From Marinobacter salarius (GTDB taxonomy: Bacteria > Pseudomonadota > Gammaproteobacteria > Pseudomonadales > Oleiphilaceae): a stretch of 64,000 bases of DNA. A model generated the notes under the pieces. The model made no database searches. It saw only the letters and a program-made list of their open reading frames with translations, and was not told the origin of the DNA. Below, piece after piece: positions 19,129 through 29,632 of the stretch. The DNA lies in contig NZ_CP136693.1 of the NCBI RefSeq assembly GCF_032922745.1, positions 4,154,001 through 4,218,000 of the forward strand, read 5' to 3'. The translations under genes were made by a program, and so were the position numbers. How positions within the stretch are numbered: the first letter of the stretch is position 1; every line of letters begins with the position of its first letter.

Positions 19129-19926
19129 CTACCAGAGCATAACAAGCAACAGCAGACCGAGTACCAGGCGGTATATAACGAACGGCATCAGGCCAAGCTG
19201 CTCAAGAAACTTGAGGAACAGGTGAATACAGACCACGGCACTGACAAATGACAGCGCAGCACCCAGGGCAATCGCGGCCCAGTCGGTGGCCCCGCCCTGC
19301 TCCACCAACTCCAGGGTTTTCAGCAGTCCGGCCGCGAGAATCAGCGGGATCGACAACAGGAACGAGAATCGGGCAGCGGCCTCTCGTCCAAACCCGAGAA
19401 ACAGAGCCGCCGTGATGGTAATACCGGATCGGGAAGTGCCCGGGATCAGAGCCAGCGCCTGAGCCACGCCGATGATCACCGCATCTTTCATGGTCAATGC
19501 CGGCAGGTCCCGTTTGCGACGCCCCACCGCGTCTGACCACCACAGCACCAAACCAAAGCCGATGGTCGAAACCGCAATCACCAACCCCGAACGCAGAGAG
19601 GTTTCAATGAAATCATTAAGCAGCAGACCCGCCAGTCCGGCCGGAACCGTGCCGGCGATGACCGCCCACGCAAGGCCACTGTCCTGCCTGACACGGCCCC
19701 GAGCCGTGTCTCCGACCCAGGCGACCGTTAGGCGAGCCACCTCCGAGCGAAAGTACCAGACAACAGCTGCCAACGTCCCTACATGAACAGCGACATCGAA
19801 GGCGAGGCCCTGATCCGGCCAGCCGAATACCTGTGAAGGAAGAATCAGATGGGCCGAACTGCTGATCGGCAGAAACTCCGTCAGCCCCTGTACAACGGCC
19901 AATACAATAATGTGCCACAGTTCCAT
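19129..19926 (-). CDS. uppP: Undecaprenyl-diphosphatase
   Basis: Integral membrane phosphatase that recycles undecaprenyl diphosphate for cell-wall synthesis; over-expression gives bacitracin resistance in relatives. The 265-residue protein is mostly hydrophobic. It has the N-terminal catalytic region EFLPISSSAHL and the PGTSRSG motif. It lies between tsaB and the small rsmJ-linked gene on the same strand. Confidence 0.95.
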   Translation of the reverse strand: MELWHIIVLAVVQGLTEFLPISSSAHLILPSQVFGWPDQGLAFDVAVHVGTLAAVVWYFRSEVARLTVAWVGDTARGRVRQDSGLAWAVIAGTVPAGLAGLLLNDFIETSLRSGLVIAVSTIGFGLVLWWSDAVGRRKRDLPALTMKDAVIIGVAQALALIPGTSRSGITITAALFLGFGREAAARFSFLLSIPLILAAGLLKTLELVEQGGATDWAAIALGAALSFVSAVVCIHLFLKFLEQLGLMPFVIYRLVLGLLLLVMLW

Positions 19927-19962
19927 CGGCAGTGATTCCGGGTGGTAGCAGTGAGATTGTTG

Positions 19963-20658
19963 TCAGCGGCCGGGCAGTTTTTTCCAGGCCACTTCATCAC
20001 GAATATAAACCGGTTGCGCCTGTTCGGCCGGCACCCCCGCTCCCGCACGAAAGTCGCGGGCGGCGATCTCCGCCACTCTGGACGCCCTGGGCACCAGAGT
20101 CTCGTCGAGGTGCTGCATGGTTGCGGCAACACCATCCGGGAAGTTTTCTTTCAGATTCCATCCCTGGCCGGCACCAAACCATCGGGATGCGCCATCAGCC
20201 AGAGCCACAGACGCCGGTGCGCACACCTGTTCGTGCCCCATCAACTCTGGCTGCCCATCCTTGCAGATATAACAGGCCCAATACACTTCACCCATGCGGG
20301 CATCGAAGGCCACTGCAACGGCGTCGCCGTCCAGCATCTGCCAGTGGTGTGTCGCATCCTCGGCAACGGCTGCCAGGGATGAAACCGGAATAACGGGAAT
20401 TCCGAGACCATAGGCCAGCCCCTGAACAACCCCCGTGGCAATGCGAAGACCCGTGAACGAGCCCGGACCACAGGCAAATGCAAGCGCATCGAGGTCCGCC
20501 GGCACCAATTTCTTCTCGGCGAGAAGCTCGCGGATCATCGGCATCAACAGACGGGTGTGGCCCCGGGGAGCCAAGTCGAACCGCTCCACCAAGCTGTTAT
20601 CCACCAGCAGGGCTGCTGAGCAGCCCTCTGATGAGGTATCCAGTGCCAGTAATTTCAC
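19963..20658 (-). CDS. tsaB: tRNA threonylcarbamoyladenosine biosynthesis protein TsaB
   Basis: Scaffold partner of TsaD in forming t6A37 on ANN-decoding tRNAs. The 231-residue protein shows the ASKHA-type start ALDTSSEGCSAAL and the FACGPGSFTGLRI motif. It starts with GTG 4 nt after the adk stop, so it is translated in an adk-tsaB operon. Confidence 0.94.
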   Translation of the reverse strand: MKLLALDTSSEGCSAALLVDNSLVERFDLAPRGHTRLLMPMIRELLAEKKLVPADLDALAFACGPGSFTGLRIATGVVQGLAYGLGIPVIPVSSLAAVAEDATHHWQMLDGDAVAVAFDARMGEVYWACYICKDGQPELMGHEQVCAPASVALADGASRWFGAGQGWNLKENFPDGVAATMQHLDETLVPRASRVAEIAARDFRAGAGVPAEQAQPVYIRDEVAWKKLPGR

Positions 20659-20662
20659 GAGG

Positions 20663-21337
<675 letters not shown>

Positions 21338-21533
21338 TCATTATCATTTGAAAAGCTGTTGCAAAACCCGGCAGCTTTGCGACAGCTTCTCGGCAGCAAC
21401 GAGCCCGCAGCCCCTGCCAAGGAAGGCGCATTATACGAACTCAGCCCCCTCATAGAAAGTGGACCTCCGTAGCATGCACCAAAAGGTTACATCGGGCTGT
21501 GAGTTGCAGGCTGTGGTTGATAGTGCTCGAAGG

Positions 21534-22904
21534 TCAGGATGACAGGGATAATGCCAGCGCGTCCAGCTCCCCAGAAACGTTGTCAATCTCCTCGTTCAGA
21601 CGGGCGACATCCCCTTCCGAAAGCCCGAGGGACGACGCAAGGGAGACAATATCATCCGGGTTGAATTCATCCCCAATCCCCCTTTCCTTCAGCAGCCCAT
21701 TGGCCAACTGGACCATAAGCACATACGGTTCATGCTCGCCATGATAGCCGGCCTGCTGGTGCATGCCCGCGGCCTTGACCACCGGGTCAGGCAGTTCCCA
21801 AAGCCGGTGAAGGATGCCACCAATGGCGCCGTGGCCAACCGCCAGCATCTGTTGGTCGTTGCTGGCCCCGAACACCTGCTGCTCCAGCGAGTGCATACTG
21901 GCGTCGGGATTGGCTTCACGCAACGCATTCAGCTCGTCAAATTCCTGGGCAAACAGGTGGCCGACCAGCAGTAGGCCAAAGTTGTGCAGCAGGCCACACA
22001 GATACGCCAGGCCTTTGTCTGAATGACACTTTGGCGCCATACGCTGGCACACAAACGCGTTATACAAGGAGTGGCGCCAGAACTGGTCCATCCCAAGCAT
22101 GCCCTGACGGGGCACTTCGAAAGCACGCACCGACGCGATACCCAGCGCGATATGGGCAACACGGTCGAACCCAAGCACCCGGGTCACCGCTTCCTGTACC
22201 GAGTTGATCTGACCGGGATAGTTGAATAGAGCGGAACGGGCATAGCGCATGATCTGCGCGGTAAGGCTGGGGTCAAACTCAATCAGCTCGCCCAGCTCGC
22301 GGGCGGTCGCCTCGGAATTGGCCGTCAAACGGAGAATGCGCAGCGCCAGCGCAGGCATCGGCGGCAGGCGATAGAGCTTCTGCAACTTGTCGGCCACCTC
22401 TTCCAGCGTCAGGGCATCACGCTCATCGTTGTTTTGCCCACGAAGCGCCAGGTGGCCCTGAGTGGCGTCTGCCAGAGCCCTTGCCAGAGAGGTACGATCC
22501 AGTTCAAGAAGCGTATTGTCGGTTCCGCAGCACATCAGGGTACGGGGGTACCCCAGGATGCCCTCATCGACAAGTACCGGCAGATCATAGGCTGCCCCGA
22601 CCGGCGGCTGAAAACCCGGATCACAGTCGGCAAACAGCCGGGCGGACTGGCGGGCCGTTAACGGCTGCAGGCGTCGGCCGGTCTGCTTGTGCACCAGGTC
22701 CAGATCCAGACTGGTGTTGTAACCGTGAACGGCCATGACAACGCCATTGATGTCGATCAGGGGCGTTGCCCGGATAAACTCATCCTGAGGACGCCCGGAC
22801 GCCATAACTGCGGCGTCAAAGCTAAGCACCTGATCAATCTCAAGTTCCCGATAGGCAATTCCCTTGCCGGCTAAAAAGCGTTCCAGTTTTGCCGCTAACG
22901 CCAC
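21534..22904 (-). CDS. YbaK-like domain fused to HDOD domain
   Basis: A 456-residue two-domain protein. Residues 1-150 resemble the YbaK/ProX tRNA-editing fold. The catalytic-type lysine of YbaK (in a KTL context) seems replaced by an IRATPLID segment, so deacylation is doubtful. Residues about 175-380 form an HDOD domain with LLHNFG. The tail is acidic. It starts with GTG preceded by AGGAG. It sits between ppc and adk on the same strand. HDOD proteins act in signalling; no enzyme partner is seen here. Confidence 0.8.
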   Translation of the reverse strand: MALAAKLERFLAGKGIAYRELEIDQVLSFDAAVMASGRPQDEFIRATPLIDINGVVMAVHGYNTSLDLDLVHKQTGRRLQPLTARQSARLFADCDPGFQPPVGAAYDLPVLVDEGILGYPRTLMCCGTDNTLLELDRTSLARALADATQGHLALRGQNNDERDALTLEEVADKLQKLYRLPPMPALALRILRLTANSEATARELGELIEFDPSLTAQIMRYARSALFNYPGQINSVQEAVTRVLGFDRVAHIALGIASVRAFEVPRQGMLGMDQFWRHSLYNAFVCQRMAPKCHSDKGLAYLCGLLHNFGLLLVGHLFAQEFDELNALREANPDASMHSLEQQVFGASNDQQMLAVGHGAIGGILHRLWELPDPVVKAAGMHQQAGYHGEHEPYVLMVQLANGLLKERGIGDEFNPDDIVSLASSLGLSEGDVARLNEEIDNVSGELDALALSLSS

Positions 22905-22943
22905 GGCGTTACTCCTGTTTTTTTATGGTCCGCCGAACCTGCT

Positions 22944-25589
22944 CTAGCCGGTGTTCCGCATGCCAGCTGCAATACCGGCCATGGTAACTTTGAGTGCGCG
23001 TTCCACCATTTCGGGCACTTCGCCCTTCCCCTCGCCCTCACGGTCACGCTTGAGCAGTTCCGCCTGTAGATAGTGTAGCGGATCAGTATACGGATTACGT
23101 ACGCGCATGGAATGGGCAAACACAGGTTCCTGTTCCAGCAAACTGTCCTGCTGCTTCAATTCCAGCAAATGACGGATGCAGCCTTGCAGGCGCTCCCGCA
23201 GGTTCTTGCCGAGTTCAAGCAGTTTGGGATCATCGATCAACGTCTTTTCGTAGTAGCTGGCGATTCGCAGGTCGGATTTTGCCAGCACCATTTCCAGCAT
23301 ATCCACATAGGTTTTGAAGAACGGCCATTGCTGCATCATTTCTCGCAGCACCGGCACGCGATCGTTGTGGAAAGCCTCCTCCAGGGCAACGTCGCTACCC
23401 AGCCAACTGGGCAGCATCATCCGCATCTGGGTCCACGCGAAGATCCAGGGAATGGCCCGCAGGCTTTCCACGCCACCGCCGGGTTTACGTCTTGCCGGGC
23501 GGCTACCGAGGGCCAGCTTACCCAGCGCCTGCTCCGGGGTAACCTGACGGAAATAGGGAACGAAATCCGGGTTGTCCCGGACCACGTCACGGTAGGCTTT
23601 GAGGGAACGTTCGGTGAGCCAGTCCATAGCCTCCCGCCATTCCGGTTCTGGCCCTCGCGGTGGCGCCAGGGTGGCCTCGATCACCGCAGTGGTGTACAGC
23701 GTAAGGCTCTGTTCCGCCAGCCGGGGGAGACCAAACTTGAAGCGGATCATCTCACCCTGCTCGGTGATCCGAAAACTGCCGTTCACCGAACCCGGCGGTT
23801 GGGACAGTATTGCGCGGTTGGCCGGGCCGCCACCACGGCCTACGGTGCCACCCCGGCCATGGAACAGCGTGAGGTGGACGCCATACTGATTGGCGACCTC
23901 GGTAAGCTTTTCCTGGGCCTGGTACTGAGCCCAGGCGGCCATCATCTGGCCAGCGTCTTTGGAGGAATCGGAATAGCCAATCATGACTTCCTGCCGGCCT
24001 TCGCAATAATCCCGATACCAGTCCACGCTGTAGAGCGCCGCCATACTGTCAGGGGCGCCGCGCAGGTCATCCAGGGTCTCAAAGAGAGGCACCACCCGCA
24101 TCGGGTTTTTCATACCCGCTTCACGTAGCAGCAGAATCACGTTCAGCACGTCCGACGGTTTGCTGGCCATGGAGATGACATAGGAACCCAGCGCTTCCGG
24201 CGTCTGCTCTGCTACCACTTCGCAGGTAGCCAGCACCTCGGCGACTTCCTCGGAGGGTTTCCAGTGCCTGGGAATCAGTGGCCGGCGCCCTTTGAGTTCG
24301 CGCACCAGGAAATCCTGGCGCTCCTGTTCGGACCAGGACAGATAATCGCCCAACCCCAGGTAATCCACCATTTCCGCAACCGCCTCGGCATGACGGGTCG
24401 ACTCCTGGCGGATGTCCAGGCGGATTAGAGGCAGACCAAAGGTATGGGCGCGGCGAATGGTGTCCAGCAGCGGACCATTGGCAATGGATTCCAGCCCACA
24501 GTCCACCAGGGACCGATAACAAAGCTCCAATGGCCCTGTGAAGTCCTCGTTGGCAAACAGAATGCCGGTGGCGTCGGCAGGCTCGCCGGCAACCCTGGCT
24601 TCCGCCCAGTCCCGGGTTTTGATCAGTTTTTCCCTCAACCCGGCCAGCACCTGGCGATAGGGCTCCCGGGTATCACCAGCGACGTCCCGCAGCTCATCAC
24701 TGGCCTGCCACATGGACAATTCCGCACGCAGGGACTGGATATCCCGCAGGTACAAGTCGGCTGCCATCCAGCGGCCCAGCAGGAACACCTTGCGGGTTAC
24801 TTTATGGGTCACATTGGGGTTGCCATCGCGATCACCGCCCATCCAGGAGGCGATCCGGATGGGCGACGCGTCCAGCGGTAGTCCATTCCCCGTGGCGTCT
24901 GAAAGCGACAGATCGAGGCTTCGCAGAAAGCGCGGCAATGCCTGCCACAGACTGTTCTCAATAACGGCAAATCCCCACTTGGCTTCGTCAACCGCCGTCG
25001 GGCGCTCATGCCGAATCTCATCCGTGTGCCAGGCTTCGGTAACCAGTTGCGACAGGCGTCCGACGATTTCATCACGCTCCGCGGGCAACAGGTCCTCATG
25101 GTCCAGGCGAGCCAGGCAATCGGACATTTCGTCATACTTCATAATCAGTGTGCGGCGGGCCACTTCCGTGGGATGTGCCGTCAGAACGTACTCGATACGA
25201 AGGTCAGCCACTCGCCTGTGCAGTTCATCGGCACTGACACCACCGTCTTTGAGGCGGCCAAACACCTCTTCAAGGGATTCCACCATCAGGTCCGATTGAT
25301 GGCCACGCTTGCGACGGATACCGTGGTACTGTTCCGCCAGATTGGCCAGGTTCAGGAACTGGTTAAAGGCACGTGTTACCGGCAGCAACTCGTCATCACG
25401 AAGTTTGCCCAGCAGGTTGACCAGGCGCTGGCCGGAACCGCTTTCCTGGCGACGGTCGGCCTTGGCAGCCGCCCGCACTTCTTCTATCAACTCGTAGCAA
25501 TCTTGCCCGGGGTGACGCTGGATACTCTGCCCCAGCAACTCGCCCAGCATGCGAACGTTTTCTCGAAGGTCAGGGTGTAGCTCGGTCAC
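22944..25589 (-). CDS. ppc: Phosphoenolpyruvate carboxylase
   Basis: Carboxylates PEP to oxaloacetate to refill the TCA cycle. At 881 residues it matches E. coli (883). The catalytic histidine region VLTAHPTEVARRT and the glycine-rich FHGRGGTVGRGGGP loop are present. The C terminus is RNTG, the typical allosteric/catalytic tail. It is divergent from a small plus-strand gene. Confidence 0.97.
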   Translation of the reverse strand: MTELHPDLRENVRMLGELLGQSIQRHPGQDCYELIEEVRAAAKADRRQESGSGQRLVNLLGKLRDDELLPVTRAFNQFLNLANLAEQYHGIRRKRGHQSDLMVESLEEVFGRLKDGGVSADELHRRVADLRIEYVLTAHPTEVARRTLIMKYDEMSDCLARLDHEDLLPAERDEIVGRLSQLVTEAWHTDEIRHERPTAVDEAKWGFAVIENSLWQALPRFLRSLDLSLSDATGNGLPLDASPIRIASWMGGDRDGNPNVTHKVTRKVFLLGRWMAADLYLRDIQSLRAELSMWQASDELRDVAGDTREPYRQVLAGLREKLIKTRDWAEARVAGEPADATGILFANEDFTGPLELCYRSLVDCGLESIANGPLLDTIRRAHTFGLPLIRLDIRQESTRHAEAVAEMVDYLGLGDYLSWSEQERQDFLVRELKGRRPLIPRHWKPSEEVAEVLATCEVVAEQTPEALGSYVISMASKPSDVLNVILLLREAGMKNPMRVVPLFETLDDLRGAPDSMAALYSVDWYRDYCEGRQEVMIGYSDSSKDAGQMMAAWAQYQAQEKLTEVANQYGVHLTLFHGRGGTVGRGGGPANRAILSQPPGSVNGSFRITEQGEMIRFKFGLPRLAEQSLTLYTTAVIEATLAPPRGPEPEWREAMDWLTERSLKAYRDVVRDNPDFVPYFRQVTPEQALGKLALGSRPARRKPGGGVESLRAIPWIFAWTQMRMMLPSWLGSDVALEEAFHNDRVPVLREMMQQWPFFKTYVDMLEMVLAKSDLRIASYYEKTLIDDPKLLELGKNLRERLQGCIRHLLELKQQDSLLEQEPVFAHSMRVRNPYTDPLHYLQAELLKRDREGEGKGEVPEMVERALKVTMAGIAAGMRNTG

Positions 25590-25692
25590 ATTGACGTCCT
25601 TTTAAATTGACGGAGGCGAAGTAAACTAACGATACTGTTTACTCTCATAAAGCCTTTCTAACGATTAAAGCCTGTCGCCGCAAGGAGTATCC

Positions 25693-25926
25693 ATGAAAGT
25701 AACCGATCTGCCCAAACACTGGGAAAGCAAGAAAGAGTCCGTTGAGCGGAGCCACGATTACAATCTCCGCTTGCCACTGGAAGATGCCGCACGCATAGCA
25801 GCGCTGGCCGAACTTTACCCGGACCGTTCAGAGAGTGACATACTGAATGACATGATTGGCGCCGCGCTGGACGACCTGGTCAGACTGAGCCCGTTGAAGG
25901 ACAAGCTGGAAGGCAAGGATAAATAA
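25693..25926 (+). CDS. Small RHH-like protein, short paralogue
   Basis: A 77-residue protein sharing the N-terminal pattern MKxxDLxxxW and the LAxLYPxxSxxDxxxDxIxAALDxL core with the convergent gene at 26010-26354. The core (a short strand, then two helices, residues about 25-62) resembles a ribbon-helix-helix DNA-binding fold; this is pattern-based. Homologues are sometimes labelled 'type 1 pili tip component', which I do not trust. Good AAGGAG ribosome-binding site. Confidence 0.7.
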   Translation: MKVTDLPKHWESKKESVERSHDYNLRLPLEDAARIAALAELYPDRSESDILNDMIGAALDDLVRLSPLKDKLEGKDK

Positions 25927-25943
25927 AGCGGGGGCACTTCGCT

Positions 25944-25966
25944 ACGGGGTGGCAAAACCACCCCGT
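25944..25966. terminator. GC-rich hairpin between convergent small genes
   Basis: A perfect 9-bp stem (ACGGGGTGG with CCACCCCGT) with a 5-nt loop lies 17 nt after the stop of the short paralogue. It lacks a clear U tract, so termination is likely but not certain. A 12-nt palindrome GCCTGATCAGGC (26004-26015) spans the stop codon of the opposing gene. Confidence 0.55.
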
Positions 25967-26009
25967 CGGGTCTTGCAGAGTCGTCGCGATTAATCAGGTG
26001 TTGGCCTGA

Positions 26010-26354
26010 TCAGGCAACCGATTCGAGCTGGCGCGCCTTCAGCCGCTGGATATGCTTCTGGCTGAGACTGATGAAGCGCGGCGTCATCCCCTGATCTTCA
26101 TAGATTTCGAAGCCGTCTTCATCGAACGCAACAACCTTTGATCCCTGAACGTACGGGAAGCTGGTTTCCAGTTCATCAAGGGCAGCGGAAATCAGATCTC
26201 GCATCAGGTCCTGAGAAGACTTCATCGGATACAACGCGGCCAGTTTCTCCAGTCGCTTGTGATGCTGGTCAGAGAGGTCGGCAAAATACGCATCACGAGT
26301 CAGACGACCACGTGCGTGCTTGTCCCAGTAGTTGACCAGATCTTTGATTTTCAT
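26010..26354 (-). CDS. Small RHH-like protein, long paralogue
   Basis: A 114-residue protein homologous over its first 70 residues to the convergent 77-residue gene. A further conserved tail (from about 71) contains EDxGxTPRFISLSQKH. I used the internal ATG giving MKIKDLVNYW because it has an AGGAG ribosome-binding site and matches the paralogue start; the longer frame adds 30 unlikely arginine-rich residues. Function unknown; a DNA-binding RHH fold is inferred only from the core pattern. Confidence 0.7.
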   Translation of the reverse strand: MKIKDLVNYWDKHARGRLTRDAYFADLSDQHHKRLEKLAALYPMKSSQDLMRDLISAALDELETSFPYVQGSKVVAFDEDGFEIYEDQGMTPRFISLSQKHIQRLKARQLESVA

Positions 26355-26482
26355 GGTGCCTTCACTCCTGCATCTTCTTGGTGGCCCACAGGGTGCACGA
26401 AATGTGTGCATCCTTAACCGGAAGTGTAGACGAAGCGACCGCACCCGGGGCGGAAAACTTGGTAACGGATTGTACTTATCCG

Positions 26483-27340
26483 TTACTTTTTACGAGTCTT
26501 TTCAACCCCTTTGACGGCTTGCCAGATGGCGTCCAATGCCTCCAGCGATTCGCCGTCAATATCACGGCCTTCGCGTTCGAGGTGTTCCTCAATAGCACGG
26601 AATCGCATCTCAAACTTGTGATTTGTGCTGTTGAGGGCCTGCTCAGGATTAACTTTCATGAAACGTGCCAGGTTGACGCACACAAACATCAGGTCACCCA
26701 GCTCGTCCTCCAGCGCCTCTGTCGGACCATCGCCGGAGCTCGCGTCATACCAGGCTTTCTTTAGCTCATCGAGCTCTTCGTGAAGCTTGTCGAAGACCGG
26801 TTCAACCTCTGGCCAATCAAAGCCATGATTGGCGGCCCTGCGCTGAAGTTTCTCAGCGCGCACCATTGCGGGGAGCGTCCGGGCAATGCCGTCGAGCCGG
26901 CTTGATGGCTCTTTCTCCGCAGACGTCTCCGGCTTCGCCGCCCGCTCCTCCGCCTTGATACGTTCCCAACTTGCCTTGATGTCAGCCTCGCTGGGTCGGT
27001 TGTCCGGATCGATCCGGCTTTCCAGAGTGCCTTCCGGGAACACGTGGGGATGGCGCCGGACTAGCTTGCGCACGAGATTATCAACCACCGAGTCGAAGTC
27101 AAAGTGGTTGTCTTCTTTTCCCATCTGGCTGTAGAAAATTACCTGGAACAGCAGGTCACCCAGCTCATCTTCCAGATGCGGATAGTCCTCACGGTCGATG
27201 GCATCCGCAACCTCATAGGCCTCTTCAATGGTATGGGGCACGATGGTTTTGTAGCTCTGGCGGGTATCCCACGGGCATCCGGACTCCGGGTCCCGCAGTC
27301 GCGCCATCAACGTTTTGAGATCATCAATGGAATAGCTCAT
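26483..27340 (-). CDS. mazG: Nucleoside triphosphate pyrophosphohydrolase MazG
   Basis: Hydrolyses (d)NTPs to monophosphates and PPi and in E. coli lowers ppGpp. The 285-residue protein has tandem MazG folds; the first carries the EEAYEVADAI and EDELGDLLFQ metal motifs, and the second carries LEDELGDLMF. Its ATG overlaps the relA stop by 4 nt, so mazG is translationally coupled to relA, as in Pseudomonas and E. coli. Confidence 0.95.
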   Translation of the reverse strand: MSYSIDDLKTLMARLRDPESGCPWDTRQSYKTIVPHTIEEAYEVADAIDREDYPHLEDELGDLLFQVIFYSQMGKEDNHFDFDSVVDNLVRKLVRRHPHVFPEGTLESRIDPDNRPSEADIKASWERIKAEERAAKPETSAEKEPSSRLDGIARTLPAMVRAEKLQRRAANHGFDWPEVEPVFDKLHEELDELKKAWYDASSGDGPTEALEDELGDLMFVCVNLARFMKVNPEQALNSTNHKFEMRFRAIEEHLEREGRDIDGESLEALDAIWQAVKGVEKTRKK

Positions 27341-29574
27341 GATCGCTTTCGCCTGACATCAATGATATTGGGGAGATTGCGAATCTGGGCAAGCAACTTG
27401 GCCAACTGGTCGAGGCTGGAAATTTCCAGGGTCACGGTCATGGTGGCCGTATTCTCATCCTTGTTGGATAAGGTGTTGAGAGCCAGAACGTCACTTTTGG
27501 AGGACGACAGCACCTGGGTGATATCCCGCAACAAACCGGAACGGTCGTAGGCTTCAATTTCGACATCAACAGGATACACAGCCACAGGCTGACCGCCCCA
27601 ACTCACCTCGATAATCCGATTAGGCTCGAACTCCTTCAGATTCAGGAAAGTGATGCAGTCCTGCCGATGCACAGTGACGCCACGGCCGACGGTGATGTAG
27701 CCGCCAATCGGATCACCCGGCAGGGGTTTGCAGCATTTCGCCACCTGGGTCTTGAGCTTGCCAACGCCCAGAATCTGGATATCCGATTCGGTGTCATAGG
27801 GCTTGCGCCTCTGGGTGCTGAGCTTCAGATCCAGTTGCTCGGATTTCGGCTCCAGCATCTGCTGGGCGACGTTGGCCACGTGGGTGGGGCGAAGATCGCC
27901 TGCGCCCACCGCCGCAAACATATCCTCGGCGGCTTGATAGTTCACTTTGCGGGCCAGGTCGTTGAGATCCACTTCGTACAGCGACAGGCGTTTGAATTCG
28001 TCTTCCAGGATCGCCCGGCCATCGACAATGTTGCGGTCGCGGTCTTGCTGCTTGAACCAATGGGTGACCTTGGCCCGGGCACGGGAGGTCTGGATATACC
28101 CCAGGCTCGGGTTAAGCCAGTCACGGCTGGGCGCCTGGTTATTGGACGTGAGGATGGATATCTGATCACCGGTCTTCAGCGGGTAGGTCAGCGGCACGAT
28201 GCGGCTATTAACCTTGGCCCCGCGACAGGCATGGCCGATTTCGGTGTGCACGCGATAGGCGAAATCCACCGGTGTCGCACCCTGTGGCAGGTCTACCACA
28301 TGGCCTTCCGGCGTGAACACGTAGACCCGGTCGGAGGCAACATCGGACTTGAGATGATCCGCCAGCCCGGACAGGTCGCCGAGCTCTTCCTGCCATTCCA
28401 GCACCTGCCGTAGCCAGTTGATCTTGGCATCGTAGCCTACAGACCGGTTACCCTTGTCCATGCCCTTGTAGAGCCAGTGAGCACAAACGCCAAGCTCCGC
28501 TTCCTCATGCATGGCCTGGGTACGGATCTGCACCTCCATCACCTTGCCTTCCGGACCGATGACAGCCGTGTGCAGGGACTGATACCCGTTTTCCTTGGGG
28601 TTGGCGACGTAATCGTCAAATTCGTTGGGAATATGGCGCCAGAGTGTGTGCACGATACCAAGCGCGGCGTAACAGTCACGGACTTCCGGCACCAGGATGC
28701 GGACGGCCCGAACATCGTACACCTGGGAAAAATCGATGCCCTTGCGCCGCATTTTCCGCCAGATACTGTAGATGTGCTTAGCACGCCCTGAAAGCTCGCC
28801 TTCTATTCCAGACGCAACCAGTTCGTCCTTGATGGTAGTGATGACACGCTTTATGTAGCTTTCGCGGTCGAGCCGCTTTTCATCGAGCAACTTGGCGATT
28901 TTTTTGTAAGCAGTCTCGTGCAGGTAGCGAAATGAAAGGTCTTCCAGCTCCCACTTGATGTGACCGATACCCAGTCGATGCGCCAGCGGCGCATAGATAT
29001 CGAACACCTCACGGGCCACTCGCATGCGCTTCTCTTCAGACGCGTTTTTTACGGCACGAATGGCGCAGGTGCGCTCAGCAAGCTTGATCAGCGCCACCCG
29101 GACGTCGTCGATCATGGTGACCAACATCTTGCGAACGTTGTCGAGCTGGCCTTCGGTCTGGCCCAGCACATTGCCCTTGAGTGGGTGATGGATGGACGAT
29201 ATCGCCGCCATCTGCTGCACACCGTCAATCAGCCCGGCCACCTCATTGCCGAACTCCTTGCGGATTTTCTCCAGGGGAATCCGTTCCTCCCGCACCGCGC
29301 GGTAGAGAATTGCCGCCACCAGACTGGTCTGGTCGAGGTGCAGCTCCACCAATACCTGAGCCATTTCTATGCCGGTGCGAAAGCTGCTGGCACCCGGGGC
29401 CCAAACCCTGTCCTCACGTACCGCCTGGACATCAATGGCGGCGGCCATCTCACAGGCCCGCCGGAATTGTTCAGCATTCTCAAGATGCGTTTGTGACTCG
29501 ATCTGACGAACCCAGCGCTCGATATCAACCTGGCCGTCACCCGTCACTGCATAGTCTTCGCGAACTTTTACCAT
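27337..29574 (-). CDS. relA: GTP pyrophosphokinase (ppGpp synthetase I)
   Basis: Ribosome-bound alarmone synthase of the stringent response. The 745-residue length equals E. coli RelA (744). The N-terminal hydrolase domain lacks the HD pair (LYRAVREE where SpoT has LHDVIED), so it should not hydrolyse ppGpp. The synthetase YDVRAVRILV and ENGYQSLHTAV motifs are intact. TGS, zinc-finger-like (CCKPLPGD) and C-terminal ACT domains follow. It is in a relA-mazG operon. Confidence 0.97.
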   Translation of the reverse strand: MVKVREDYAVTGDGQVDIERWVRQIESQTHLENAEQFRRACEMAAAIDVQAVREDRVWAPGASSFRTGIEMAQVLVELHLDQTSLVAAILYRAVREERIPLEKIRKEFGNEVAGLIDGVQQMAAISSIHHPLKGNVLGQTEGQLDNVRKMLVTMIDDVRVALIKLAERTCAIRAVKNASEEKRMRVAREVFDIYAPLAHRLGIGHIKWELEDLSFRYLHETAYKKIAKLLDEKRLDRESYIKRVITTIKDELVASGIEGELSGRAKHIYSIWRKMRRKGIDFSQVYDVRAVRILVPEVRDCYAALGIVHTLWRHIPNEFDDYVANPKENGYQSLHTAVIGPEGKVMEVQIRTQAMHEEAELGVCAHWLYKGMDKGNRSVGYDAKINWLRQVLEWQEELGDLSGLADHLKSDVASDRVYVFTPEGHVVDLPQGATPVDFAYRVHTEIGHACRGAKVNSRIVPLTYPLKTGDQISILTSNNQAPSRDWLNPSLGYIQTSRARAKVTHWFKQQDRDRNIVDGRAILEDEFKRLSLYEVDLNDLARKVNYQAAEDMFAAVGAGDLRPTHVANVAQQMLEPKSEQLDLKLSTQRRKPYDTESDIQILGVGKLKTQVAKCCKPLPGDPIGGYITVGRGVTVHRQDCITFLNLKEFEPNRIIEVSWGGQPVAVYPVDVEIEAYDRSGLLRDITQVLSSSKSDVLALNTLSNKDENTATMTVTLEISSLDQLAKLLAQIRNLPNIIDVRRKRS

Positions 29575-29632
29575 ATCGCTCTTGTTCTTCCTGGTCGCTT
29601 ATCCGGCCATCCGTGACCGGTCCCGAGAGACA

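Noticed and set aside
23112..24128. 338-residue open frame antisense to ppc
   Set aside because: Same shadow pattern; ppc motifs are intact on the opposite strand.
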